From: Croceivirga sp.
GTDB lineage: Bacteria > Bacteroidota > Bacteroidia > Flavobacteriales > Flavobacteriaceae
Direction of reading: 5' to 3'
Length of the DNA: 64,000 bases
NCBI GenBank assembly: GCA_028284285.1
Contig: JANQSA010000081.1
Location: 62,001 to 126,000 of the forward strand
Shown: positions 49,247 through 57,360 of the stretch, in pieces
Layout: each line of letters opens with the position of its first letter
Position numbering within the stretch: the first letter of the stretch is position 1
Translations under genes and position numbers: made by a program
Notes under the pieces: generated by a model
The model's database searches: none
The model's input: the letters and a program-made list of their open reading frames with translations, nothing else
Told to the model about the DNA's origin: nothing

Positions 49247-52200
49247 GTGTTTTACAAAAACCAATGGATAGAGCCTACAAAGCGTACTTTCAGGAACCTT
49301 TTAGTGTTCCTGTTTTTTTTCTATATCGTTGCGGCAACATCCCAAAAAAACACAGATTGGCTTCCTAAAGATTCCGTTTCGCTGAAAAGGGCGATACGAC
49401 TTATCGAAAGAAACGAACCCTACCACTTTTTCTACAATTCCAACATCATTGACCGTAAACATAGGGTGTTGCTAAAGCCGTATACGGACCTCAACCAATT
49501 TTTGGATGAACTCTTTTTGGGTACTGCAATCACTTACCGCATCAGAGAAGGCACCATCATACTTTTTGAGGCCGATAACAAAACCCTGGCAGATACAGAA
49601 GAGCAAGCTATCAGTATTCTCAGGTTCAATCTTTTTGACAAGATTTCCGAAGAGCCCCTTTTGGGTGCTTTGGTGCAATCCAGAGATAGAACAATAAGCG
49701 GCGTGTCCGGCCCTGATGGCACATTGACCATTTCTTTCTATCCCAACGCACGAACAATGGGCTTTGATATCAGTTATCTGGGCTATCAAGCCGTAGATAC
49801 GTTGGTTGCTTTAGACGCTGTCACTAAATCGATTTCGGTTGGCCTGTTGCCCGAGACCGTTGAACTTTCAGAGGTAGTTGTGAATGCAAGGGTAAAAAAG
49901 CGCCTTAAAGAAGTAAACGCCCAAAAGAACGCCATCAATCAGATACAGGTACTGGCATCGGATACCAAAGACCGCCTACCCGATCAGAACATGGGTGAAG
50001 CCCTGCAACGTATGACGGGCACAACCATCGGGCGCAGTTACGGTGAAGGCAATACCGTGGCCATACGCGGTACGCCGGTTAGTTATACAACCATTCAGTA
50101 CAACGGTGAAAACCTACCCACTGCCGAAATCGAGGGGAGGCGCAGTACCATAGTAGCGGGTATCGGGGTCGACCAATCGGAGAACATTCAGCTAATAAAG
50201 ACAAAAACACCGGATAAAGACGGTGATGCCATTGGGGGATCCGTAAACCTGATCCCCGTATTTTCACTGTCCAAAGAGTTGGCCATGAAAGCGGAATTGG
50301 GCAGTGGATACAACAATCTCTCCAAAGGATACAACCTCACTGGAATGCTCACTTTGGAAAAACGCTATCTGGCCGACGAAAAGTATCCGGAAGGTAAGTT
50401 GGGCATTAAAGTAGGAGGTAATTATTATCGCACGGACAACGGCCGTGACCGATTGGAGATGGATTGGGACCGAAAAACCTTGCCCGATAACAGCCAGCCC
50501 ATTCTTATTAACAACTATAACCTGCGCGATTTGCAGAATGAGCGTACCCGGTCAGGTTACAATACCTCCATTGATTATAAGTTGAAAAACAATGGCAGGC
50601 TGTACGCTCATTTGATGTACAACAACCTTACCGACGATGAGATCAGGAACAGAATTCGGTACCGACCGCTGCATGGCAATTACATCAATGAAACCCGCGT
50701 TGACAGTGCAAAGGTAGAGCGTGATGTAAGGGACAGGAGCAAAATTCGCAAAAACACCTCGGTAAATCTGGGTATTGATTCCTATATCGGAAACTGGAAA
50801 TTTGATGCCTCCTTTTTTTATACCAAGACCGACCGTTCGGACGAATCGATAAGGGCCACTTTTGAACTTGACGATGTTGATCTATGGCTTTCTGAGGTAA
50901 ACACCGACTATCCCAAAGTAAACGGGGCAACCCTTGATTTGGATGATGTCTCATTGTACACTTTTGAGTCCATCCGCCCCAGCGACCTGCGTACCGTAAC
51001 CGGTGAAAATCTGGCCTTTCGCATTGACCTCAAAAAGCCCATCAACACTTTTTTGGGCAGTGCCGAACTTCAAACGGGAATCAAGTACAGAAGATTGAAA
51101 AACGGTCGCGAACGTTGGGTGTCTATCTATGAAGATGAGAGCGGTAACCCCTTAAACCTTTCAACAGTGGCGATACCGGTGTCCGATAATGATTTTATGC
51201 AGGGAAACCTCGCTTTTGACAGTAGAATAGACAGCCGTGGCTTAATCGATTATTTTAATGACAACCCAGCCGAATTTTCAGTGAACCAGAACCGAAGCAC
51301 AAGGGTCGTTTCTGAATTTTTTACCCGTGCCGAAGAAGATATCATGGCCGTATATGCCATGACCACTTTTAAGGGAAAATCATGGGATGTGCTCGCAGGC
51401 TTGCGACTGGAAAAGAACAGGGCAACCTACAGGGCCAACGAAGTAGTGACCGACAATGACAGGTCCCCGGTAATAAATGCCATTGAGCGCCAAAAAGAAT
51501 ATACAGTACCCTTGCCCAACTTTCAGGCCAAATATGAATTGTCAGAGAAGTCACAAGCACGGTTCGCCCTTACCTTTGGGTTTACCAGGCCGGAATACAA
51601 CAGTGTTTCCCCCACCAGAACAATAGATATTGAAGATCAAGAGGTTTTTTTAGGAAACCCTGACCTTGACCCAACCCGTTCTCTCAACCTTGATTTGGCT
51701 TACGAATATTATCTGGGCGACATCGGTTATGTCTCCGCATCGGGTTTTTACAAACGCATTACCGATTTTATTTATCAGACCGATAGAACCGTAGTTGGTG
51801 AGGAGTGGGATAATGCCGATGATTTTGTCGGCTATGAACTGACCTCCTTCGAAAATGGCGAGTACGCCAATCTCTGGGGGTTGGAAATCACTGCTCAGAC
51901 CCGGTTAAACTTTTTGCCCGGCTTCTTAAAATACTTTTCCTTTTCAGGAAACCTAAGCCTTACCCATTCAGAGGCAATTGCGGAAAGGGGCGAAGTTTTT
52001 AGGTTGCCCGGGCAGGCGCAAAACTTTGGTAACGCGATACTTTCCTATAACAAAAAGGGATTTTCTGCTGGTCTGGCTTTTAATTATATAGACGACTATA
52101 CCTTTTCAATAGGCAACAACCGTGAAGAAGATTTTCTGTTTGACAGCCGTTACCAAATAGATGCCAACATATCGCAGAACATCGGGAAGCATTTCAAGAT

Positions 52201-52324
52201 TTATGCCGAGGGGATCAACCTGAGCAATCGCCCCCTACGCGGATTTTTTGGCAGTGACCAACGGGTAAGCGAACTTGAGGTGTATTCGTGGTGGCTACGT
52301 TTTGGTGTCGGATATAAGTTTTAG
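49247..52324 (+). CDS. Signal-transducing TonB-dependent receptor with STN domain
   Basis: 1025 residues starting with GTG 3 bases after the fecR stop; no ATG fits in frame. Signal segment about 15-32. The STN domain follows (DSVSLKRAIRLIERNEPYHF, then LNQFLDELFLGTAITYRIRE), then a carboxypeptidase-like domain (LFDKISEEPLLGALV), a plug (LPDQNMGEALQRMTG, TIQYNGENLP) and a beta-barrel ending in WWLRFGVGYKF. The STN domain contacts FecR. No SusD gene follows, so the ligand is probably small. Confidence 0.92.
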   Translation: MFYKNQWIEPTKRTFRNLLVFLFFFYIVAATSQKNTDWLPKDSVSLKRAIRLIERNEPYHFFYNSNIIDRKHRVLLKPYTDLNQFLDELFLGTAITYRIREGTIILFEADNKTLADTEEQAISILRFNLFDKISEEPLLGALVQSRDRTISGVSGPDGTLTISFYPNARTMGFDISYLGYQAVDTLVALDAVTKSISVGLLPETVELSEVVVNARVKKRLKEVNAQKNAINQIQVLASDTKDRLPDQNMGEALQRMTGTTIGRSYGEGNTVAIRGTPVSYTTIQYNGENLPTAEIEGRRSTIVAGIGVDQSENIQLIKTKTPDKDGDAIGGSVNLIPVFSLSKELAMKAELGSGYNNLSKGYNLTGMLTLEKRYLADEKYPEGKLGIKVGGNYYRTDNGRDRLEMDWDRKTLPDNSQPILINNYNLRDLQNERTRSGYNTSIDYKLKNNGRLYAHLMYNNLTDDEIRNRIRYRPLHGNYINETRVDSAKVERDVRDRSKIRKNTSVNLGIDSYIGNWKFDASFFYTKTDRSDESIRATFELDDVDLWLSEVNTDYPKVNGATLDLDDVSLYTFESIRPSDLRTVTGENLAFRIDLKKPINTFLGSAELQTGIKYRRLKNGRERWVSIYEDESGNPLNLSTVAIPVSDNDFMQGNLAFDSRIDSRGLIDYFNDNPAEFSVNQNRSTRVVSEFFTRAEEDIMAVYAMTTFKGKSWDVLAGLRLEKNRATYRANEVVTDNDRSPVINAIERQKEYTVPLPNFQAKYELSEKSQARFALTFGFTRPEYNSVSPTRTIDIEDQEVFLGNPDLDPTRSLNLDLAYEYYLGDIGYVSASGFYKRITDFIYQTDRTVVGEEWDNADDFVGYELTSFENGEYANLWGLEITAQTRLNFLPGFLKYFSFSGNLSLTHSEAIAERGEVFRLPGQAQNFGNAILSYNKKGFSAGLAFNYIDDYTFSIGNNREEDFLFDSRYQIDANISQNIGKHFKIYAEGINLSNRPLRGFFGSDQRVSELEVYSWWLRFGVGYKF

Positions 52325-52429
52325 TCCTTTTTAATTTTCGTTTTACGTTTATGACTTACGTGATAGGTAAGATTCAGGCGTAGTATACCACAAATACAAA
52401 TTGTAAATACAGCATCTAGCATCTTTTCC

Positions 52430-53530
52430 ATGAAAACACCATCAAACCTTATTGCCTTACTTTTCTTTCCGATATCAATCTTTGCCCAGGTAGGCCCAAT
52501 AACCGGTGAGGCACAGTTACGCCTATCTCCTGTATGGGTACGTGTCGCCGATGTGAACGGTGAAAAAGGCTCTGTGGAAAGCGCCGAGTTCTCAAGGGAT
52601 GGCATGCGTATCGTAACGGGCACCAAATTTGATAATAGTGTTGTCATGTGGCGTACCAGTGACGGGGTCGAATTGTGGCGTGCCTATGCCGCCGAAGAGA
52701 TTGAACGGGTGGCCTTTTCGCCTGATGACAAAGTAGTGGCCAGTGTGAGCGAAGACTATCTGCTTACACTTTATGAGTCCGATACCGGAAAGGAGATCCG
52801 TAGGATTGAGCTTGAAACGGCAGCGGATGCCCTGGCCTTTGCCAACAAAAAGAACATTCTTGTATCCGGTCAGGAAAAAATAAAACAAAAAGACGGTACC
52901 CTAATAGGGTACATTAGGGCCTATGATATGAATACCGGTGAGTTAATGTACAAAGTGGATCATGGAGAGACCGTGAATGAGATCCAGTTTACCCCAAATG
53001 ATGCCTATTTTTTGAGTGCGGGGATGAATTCCGAGGTCAAAATATGGGAAACCGATACGGGCAAATTGATAAGGACCCTGACCCCGGGCCGCGAATTCGG
53101 TTTTGTGTGTGGCTTTTTTTCCCCTGATGGCAAATATGTAGCAGCCTCCGGTTTTAGGGGCGATATTTTTGTCTGGGATTTAGCCACAGGCGAACTGCTA
53201 CGCGAATGGAATACCAGTGGCCGTAAGATAGAGACCCTTGCATTTACCGCTGACGGGCGGTATTTGCTATCCGCCGGGAATGATCCCTACATTCGTGTGT
53301 ATCGTACCACACAAATACTGAATCCCGTGGGGAAGGTGCCTATTGCATATGCCGTGCATGCCAACGACCAGGCAGAGTATATCGATTTCAATGCGGACAG
53401 CAGTTTTTTGACCAGTGCGCACCAGGATGGTACCGTGCGGTTATGGACATGGATGAGTGAAGACCAGGGGGTAAACGCCATTATGCACAATGCTGTAAAA
53501 AAGACCCAAAGGGATGCTAAGAAGAAATAA
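52430..53530 (+). CDS. Secreted WD40-type beta-propeller protein
   Basis: 366 residues with a signal peptide (MKTPSNLIALLFFPISIFAQ). At least six WD40-like repeats, for example VESAEFSRDGMRIVTG...VVMWRT, VAFSPDDKVVASVS, CGFFSPDGKYVAAS...IFVWDL, LAFTADGRYLLSAG and TSAHQDGTVRLWTW. Probably a periplasmic or surface binding or structural protein. It follows the receptor after a gap of ~105 bases. No catalytic residues seen. Confidence 0.85.
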   Translation: MKTPSNLIALLFFPISIFAQVGPITGEAQLRLSPVWVRVADVNGEKGSVESAEFSRDGMRIVTGTKFDNSVVMWRTSDGVELWRAYAAEEIERVAFSPDDKVVASVSEDYLLTLYESDTGKEIRRIELETAADALAFANKKNILVSGQEKIKQKDGTLIGYIRAYDMNTGELMYKVDHGETVNEIQFTPNDAYFLSAGMNSEVKIWETDTGKLIRTLTPGREFGFVCGFFSPDGKYVAASGFRGDIFVWDLATGELLREWNTSGRKIETLAFTADGRYLLSAGNDPYIRVYRTTQILNPVGKVPIAYAVHANDQAEYIDFNADSSFLTSAHQDGTVRLWTWMSEDQGVNAIMHNAVKKTQRDAKKK

Positions 53531-53852
53531 AATCCAATGTTTTTTTAAGCAACAATTAAAACGTAAACATGTAAAAATACCGGGTATTGCCGCCAATTTT
53601 TATACTAAGGATACCTCATGGCAACCACTCTCCAGGGACCTTACCATTTTTAGTAAAGCATTGGTATCATGGGTCAAAGGTAAGTTGCTTCACTATCCCG
53701 GGTGGAGCCAAAGTATATGGCACAGGATAGGACAGTTCCTAAAAATCCGTAAAACACTCAAAAACGCATCAGAAGAGGAAGCCAGGTACGCTTTTGATGG
53801 CATTGCACGGGGAATAGACTGCTCGGCCAAAGGCCTGCAATTGGAGCCTTAG
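53514..53852 (+). CDS. Uncertain 112-aa protein, possibly a remnant
   Basis: Starts within the last codons of the WD40 gene in another frame; no good internal start. The first ~20 residues look like translated leader, while the rest (WVKGKLLHYPGWSQSIWHRI, ASEEEARYAFDGIARGID) looks protein-like. Either a small gene with a non-ATG start near 53570 or the decayed end of a longer gene. No family recognised. Confidence 0.35.
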   Translation: MLRRNKIQCFFKQQLKRKHVKIPGIAANFYTKDTSWQPLSRDLTIFSKALVSWVKGKLLHYPGWSQSIWHRIGQFLKIRKTLKNASEEEARYAFDGIARGIDCSAKGLQLEP

Positions 53853-53888
53853 AAGACCATAAACTTTTGGATTTCAAAGTAGTATAAC

Positions 53889-55463
53889 ATGTGTAAAACC
53901 GCTGCATTACCCATTCTTTTTTTACTATTTCTTTCCTGTGGAAAAAACAAAAAGGCCGATTTGGCACAGGGGAAACTGATCTACGAAACGCAGTGTGCCG
54001 TATGTCACCAGATAAATGGCACAGGGGTTGCAGGTGTTCATCCCCCTCTCTCTCTTACCCCCTGGGTAACCGGAAGCAAAGAGCGTGTGATACATATCGT
54101 ATTGAACGGACTTCAAGAAAAAATTCGTGTAAAAGGGGAAATCTATGACAATGTGATGCCCGGTATCCCTCAATTGAAAGACGAAGAGGTGGCCAATGTG
54201 CTGAGCTATGTCAGAAACAGTTTTGGCAATGAAGCCTCCCATATTACACCGCAAGAGGTCGCATTGGTCAGGTCCGGTAAATCGTTGAACGAGCCTGAAG
54301 ACCTGTCTGCCGTAAGCCCTTTGACCGACTATGCCAACCGAAAGAAAAAAGACCGTGTTGAGAGTAGAGTAGGTAGCGCCTTCAAAGAAAAGAAAGTCCT
54401 GCTAGATGAAATCAAGCTGCCTCAAGGATTTACCATTGCGGTTTTTGCCGAAGGATTGGAAAATCCTCGTTCGTTGGCCTTGGGAAGCAACGGTACCGTA
54501 TTCGTTGGATCCCGAAGAAACGAAACTGATTTTATCTATGCTATCCGTGATGAGGATGGGGATGGAAAGGCAGACCATATCCGTAAGATTTCCAGGGGAT
54601 TGGAATGGAACCCTATGGGAGTGGCCATTCGTGGAAACGATTTATACGTGGGCGAAATACATCGCATTTTACGGTATAAAGATATTGAGGCAAAGCTGGA
54701 CAATCCGCCCATGCCAGAGGTCATTTTTCATTATCCTCCCGAAAAAAAGCATGGCGACAAGTATATTCGATTTGGTCCCGATGACATGCTCTACGTGCCG
54801 GTGGGAGCACCTTGCAACGTGTGTCTTGAGAAAAACCCCATATTTGCATCTATCACCCGGATCTCTCCTGAAGGAGAAGATTTTGAAGTTGTCGCCCATG
54901 GGGTACGCAACAGTAGAGGATATGATTGGCATCCTGAAACAAAAAAGCTTTGGTTCAGCGACAACGGACGGGATTTGATGGGGGATAATTTGCCTCCTTG
55001 TGAAATTAACGTTATGCACAAAGAAGGCGACCACTACGGATTTCCCTTTTGGCATGGCAAGGATGTGAAAGACCCTCACTATGGCAATGAACGGCCCGCC
55101 AGCGATTTTGTGCCGGCTACTTTTGACCTCGTGGCGCACGCTGCCCCGGTGAGCCTTAAATTTTACACCGGCTCGATGTTTCCCAAAGACTACCAAAACG
55201 CCATCTTGGTATCAGAGCACGGCTCCTGGAACCGCACCGAAAAACAAGGTTACCGTGTCATGAAACTGACCGAGAACAACGGCCAGGTCACATCCTATGA
55301 GCCTTTCATAACAGGGTGGCTGGATAAAGACAAAAATGACGCCTGGGGCAGACCGGTTGATATTTTACAGTTGTCCGATGGATCGCTCTTGATAAGCGAT
55401 GATTATGCCGGCACTATTTATCGGGTCAGTTATTCGGAGGAGCCTCAGTCTTTGACCCAATAA
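53889..55463 (+). CDS. Cytochrome c / PQQ-type sugar dehydrogenase lipoprotein
   Basis: 524 residues. Lipobox LFLSCGKN (Cys17). An N-terminal cytochrome c domain with QCAVCHQINGTG (heme Cys36, Cys39, His40) and the distal Met in NVMPGIPQLKDEEVANVLSY. From ~170 a beta-propeller of the glucose/sorbosone dehydrogenase family: PQGFTIAVFAEGLENPRSLA, EIHRILRY, YIRFGPDDMLYVPVGAPCNV, GVRNSRGYDWHPETKKLWFS, EHGSWNRTEKQGYRV, WGRPVDILQLSDGSLLISDD. It oxidises a sugar or sugar alcohol in the periplasm and passes electrons to its heme. Upstream step of a sugar-acid pathway. Confidence 0.9.
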   Translation: MCKTAALPILFLLFLSCGKNKKADLAQGKLIYETQCAVCHQINGTGVAGVHPPLSLTPWVTGSKERVIHIVLNGLQEKIRVKGEIYDNVMPGIPQLKDEEVANVLSYVRNSFGNEASHITPQEVALVRSGKSLNEPEDLSAVSPLTDYANRKKKDRVESRVGSAFKEKKVLLDEIKLPQGFTIAVFAEGLENPRSLALGSNGTVFVGSRRNETDFIYAIRDEDGDGKADHIRKISRGLEWNPMGVAIRGNDLYVGEIHRILRYKDIEAKLDNPPMPEVIFHYPPEKKHGDKYIRFGPDDMLYVPVGAPCNVCLEKNPIFASITRISPEGEDFEVVAHGVRNSRGYDWHPETKKLWFSDNGRDLMGDNLPPCEINVMHKEGDHYGFPFWHGKDVKDPHYGNERPASDFVPATFDLVAHAAPVSLKFYTGSMFPKDYQNAILVSEHGSWNRTEKQGYRVMKLTENNGQVTSYEPFITGWLDKDKNDAWGRPVDILQLSDGSLLISDDYAGTIYRVSYSEEPQSLTQ

Positions 55464-55810
55464 GCTAATGTAACGTAAGCTCGGTATAACAAGATTTTCT
55501 AAAAAAATGTATCTTCCTGTTAGTCAAAAACTTACGTTTTTTCAGGTTATTTGTTCATTTCTTTTGCTTGTCCAAAAAGAAACGAACCAAAGAAAAGCGG
55601 CACTGCTTCGATTCATAGGCATTCTTACGTCGAACTCACGTTAATGTAGATATTCACAGGCGGATCCTTTGGAAAACGGGAAGTAAGCCAAAACTCCCGG
55701 AAAAGTCTTGACATACACCTTCTACAAATCCAATAATGGCTGTCCTCCGATAAAAACGATAACGGGAGGCGGTTTACCCAGGTACGAAACTCCCTATCAT
55801 GGCAAAGATA
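55464..55810. other. Non-coding stretch with dispersed-repeat-like sequence
   Basis: Between the dehydrogenase and the third dehydratase gene. The segment around 55555-55615 (TTTGCTTGTCCAAAAAGAAA, then ACGAACCAAAGAAAAG) and the following CATTCTTACGTCGAACTCAC look like a dispersed repeat that I recall from other Bacteroidota intergenic regions. The minus-strand ORF 55625-55843 covers it and the hairpin and is not credible. Confidence 0.5.
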
Positions 55811-55842
55811 TGGCCCCAACCAATGCCATTGGATAGGGGCCA
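55811..55842 (-). terminator. Hairpin downstream of the third dehydratase gene
   Basis: TGGCCCC and GGGGCCA enclose an inner CCAAT GCC ATTGG stem. It lies 30 bases past the stop of the gene on the minus strand; the T-run after it is weak. Confidence 0.55.
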
Positions 55843-55870
55843 CTCACTTGAAAAAAACTAACTCACTCAA

Positions 55871-57094
55871 TTAAACTCTATATTTCTTTACCAGAGCAGG
55901 ATCTGGTTCCATTCCCAGCCCGACTATCGAGGGTGCCTCTATCATTCCATCCTTCATGGGGAAAGGTTCAAGGGTAGGATTGAAATCGCGGGCTTTTGCC
56001 GGATAGGTTTCCAGTATTTTGGCATTCGGTAGGGAAGCGACTGCGTGTACGTTCATATGTGAATACCCATGCGGGGCAATTTCAATGTGATAGGCCGAAC
56101 AAAGAGCCGCAATCTTTCGCATTTCCGTAAGACCACCTCCCTTGATGGTGTCAATGTTTACAATATCGCATGAGTGGTTTTCTACCAAATCACGAGCGCC
56201 CCATCGGGTATATTCATTTTCACCCGCCACAATGGGTATGTTCAGTTCTTCACGAACTTCAGCATTGCCCCGCCAATCATCAGGTGCCACGGGCTCTTCG
56301 AACCAATACAAATCCAGGTCTTCCACCATCTTTCCAAACCGGATAGCCTCGTAGGCGGTATCATATCCATTATTAGCATCGACCATCACACGGGCGTCCT
56401 TACCGATTGCATTGACCACATCGCGTACCCGCTGCGCATCTTCTTTGGCTTTAAGATACCCTACTTTCATCTTTACCACTTTGTAACCTTCCTTCACGTA
56501 ACTTTCCATTTCTTTTACCAAATCGGCATTGGTTTTTCCTTCGGCATAATAACCTCCTGCAGCATATACAGGAATTTTTTCACGAAAATTGCCTAAGACC
56601 TTGTGTACGGGAAGCCCCAGGGCTTTACCTACAATATCCCATACACAAAGGTCAACCGAACCTATTGCATGGATCTCCTGGCCCTTGGCAACAGGCTTGC
56701 GATCATGAAAGAACATGTGGTGCCATACTTGCTCAGTATTGAGTAGATTAAGCCCCTTGATCTTTTTAACGTAGCCCAAAGTAGTGGAGGAAACCCCTTT
56801 CATGCCAGACCAGCCCGTAATGCCCTCGTTAGTCGTAATCTTTAAAAACGAACTACTGGGATAACCCCCTCCTGATTTCTTTATGGCATTCCAGGTAACT
56901 GGCGTTTTATTAGGGAATCTGAGCTTTACAATTTCAACATCCTTTACGCTAATAAACTGAATGGCATCTTTGACCGAACTTGCCAGAGAAGGGTCAACTG
57001 TAGAGGTATAGCGTTGACCCGCCAGAACAGGTGTTGTTATTAAAGCACCTGCTCCCAAGCCAATGTTCCTTAAAAATGCTCTTCGTTGTTTCAT
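55871..57094 (-). CDS. Tat-exported enolase-superfamily sugar-acid dehydratase, third paralogue
   Basis: 407 residues from ATG 57094; the extension to 57154 is rejected. Tat signal: KQRRAFLRNIGLGAGALITT. Catalytic frame: VVKMKVG (Lys-x-Lys rather than Lys-x-Arg), VMVDANNGYD (Asp), YWFEEPV (Glu), VAGENEYTRWG (Glu) and EIAPHGYS (His). More distant from the other two paralogues, so probably a different substrate or stereochemistry. Divergent in position from the receptor operon and alone on its strand. Confidence 0.85.
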   Translation of the reverse strand: MKQRRAFLRNIGLGAGALITTPVLAGQRYTSTVDPSLASSVKDAIQFISVKDVEIVKLRFPNKTPVTWNAIKKSGGGYPSSSFLKITTNEGITGWSGMKGVSSTTLGYVKKIKGLNLLNTEQVWHHMFFHDRKPVAKGQEIHAIGSVDLCVWDIVGKALGLPVHKVLGNFREKIPVYAAGGYYAEGKTNADLVKEMESYVKEGYKVVKMKVGYLKAKEDAQRVRDVVNAIGKDARVMVDANNGYDTAYEAIRFGKMVEDLDLYWFEEPVAPDDWRGNAEVREELNIPIVAGENEYTRWGARDLVENHSCDIVNIDTIKGGGLTEMRKIAALCSAYHIEIAPHGYSHMNVHAVASLPNAKILETYPAKARDFNPTLEPFPMKDGMIEAPSIVGLGMEPDPALVKKYRV

Positions 57095-57308
57095 TAAGTG
57101 AACTGTTTGGTTTAATACGTATGATACATTACCAACCCTTAGCACATCCATCAAATAATTATATACTGTCTTATAGACTAACCCATTGATGACTTACTTT
57201 TTTTGTACAGCGGACCTATTGGATAAAATTGGACAAGATAGCCGTATGCTTGAAATCCTACTTAGTTGCTTATGGGATTCAGATTTTTGACATCATTTTT
57301 CCCGAGCC

Positions 57309-57345
57309 CAAAAGCATTCACCTTTTAAAGTAAGCACTGCTTTTG
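57309..57345 (-). terminator. Hairpin downstream of the OMP receptor gene
   Basis: CAAAAGCA and TGCTTTTG form an 8-bp stem around a 21-base AT-rich loop, 15 bases past the receptor stop codon on the minus strand. Confidence 0.4.
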
Positions 57346-57360
57346 AGGGTAGTGGAAGCT

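Noticed and set aside
55625-55843. 72-codon minus-strand ORF
   Set aside because: Runs through a terminator-like hairpin and the dispersed-repeat segment, with Trp/Arg/Cys-rich composition unlike real genes here.
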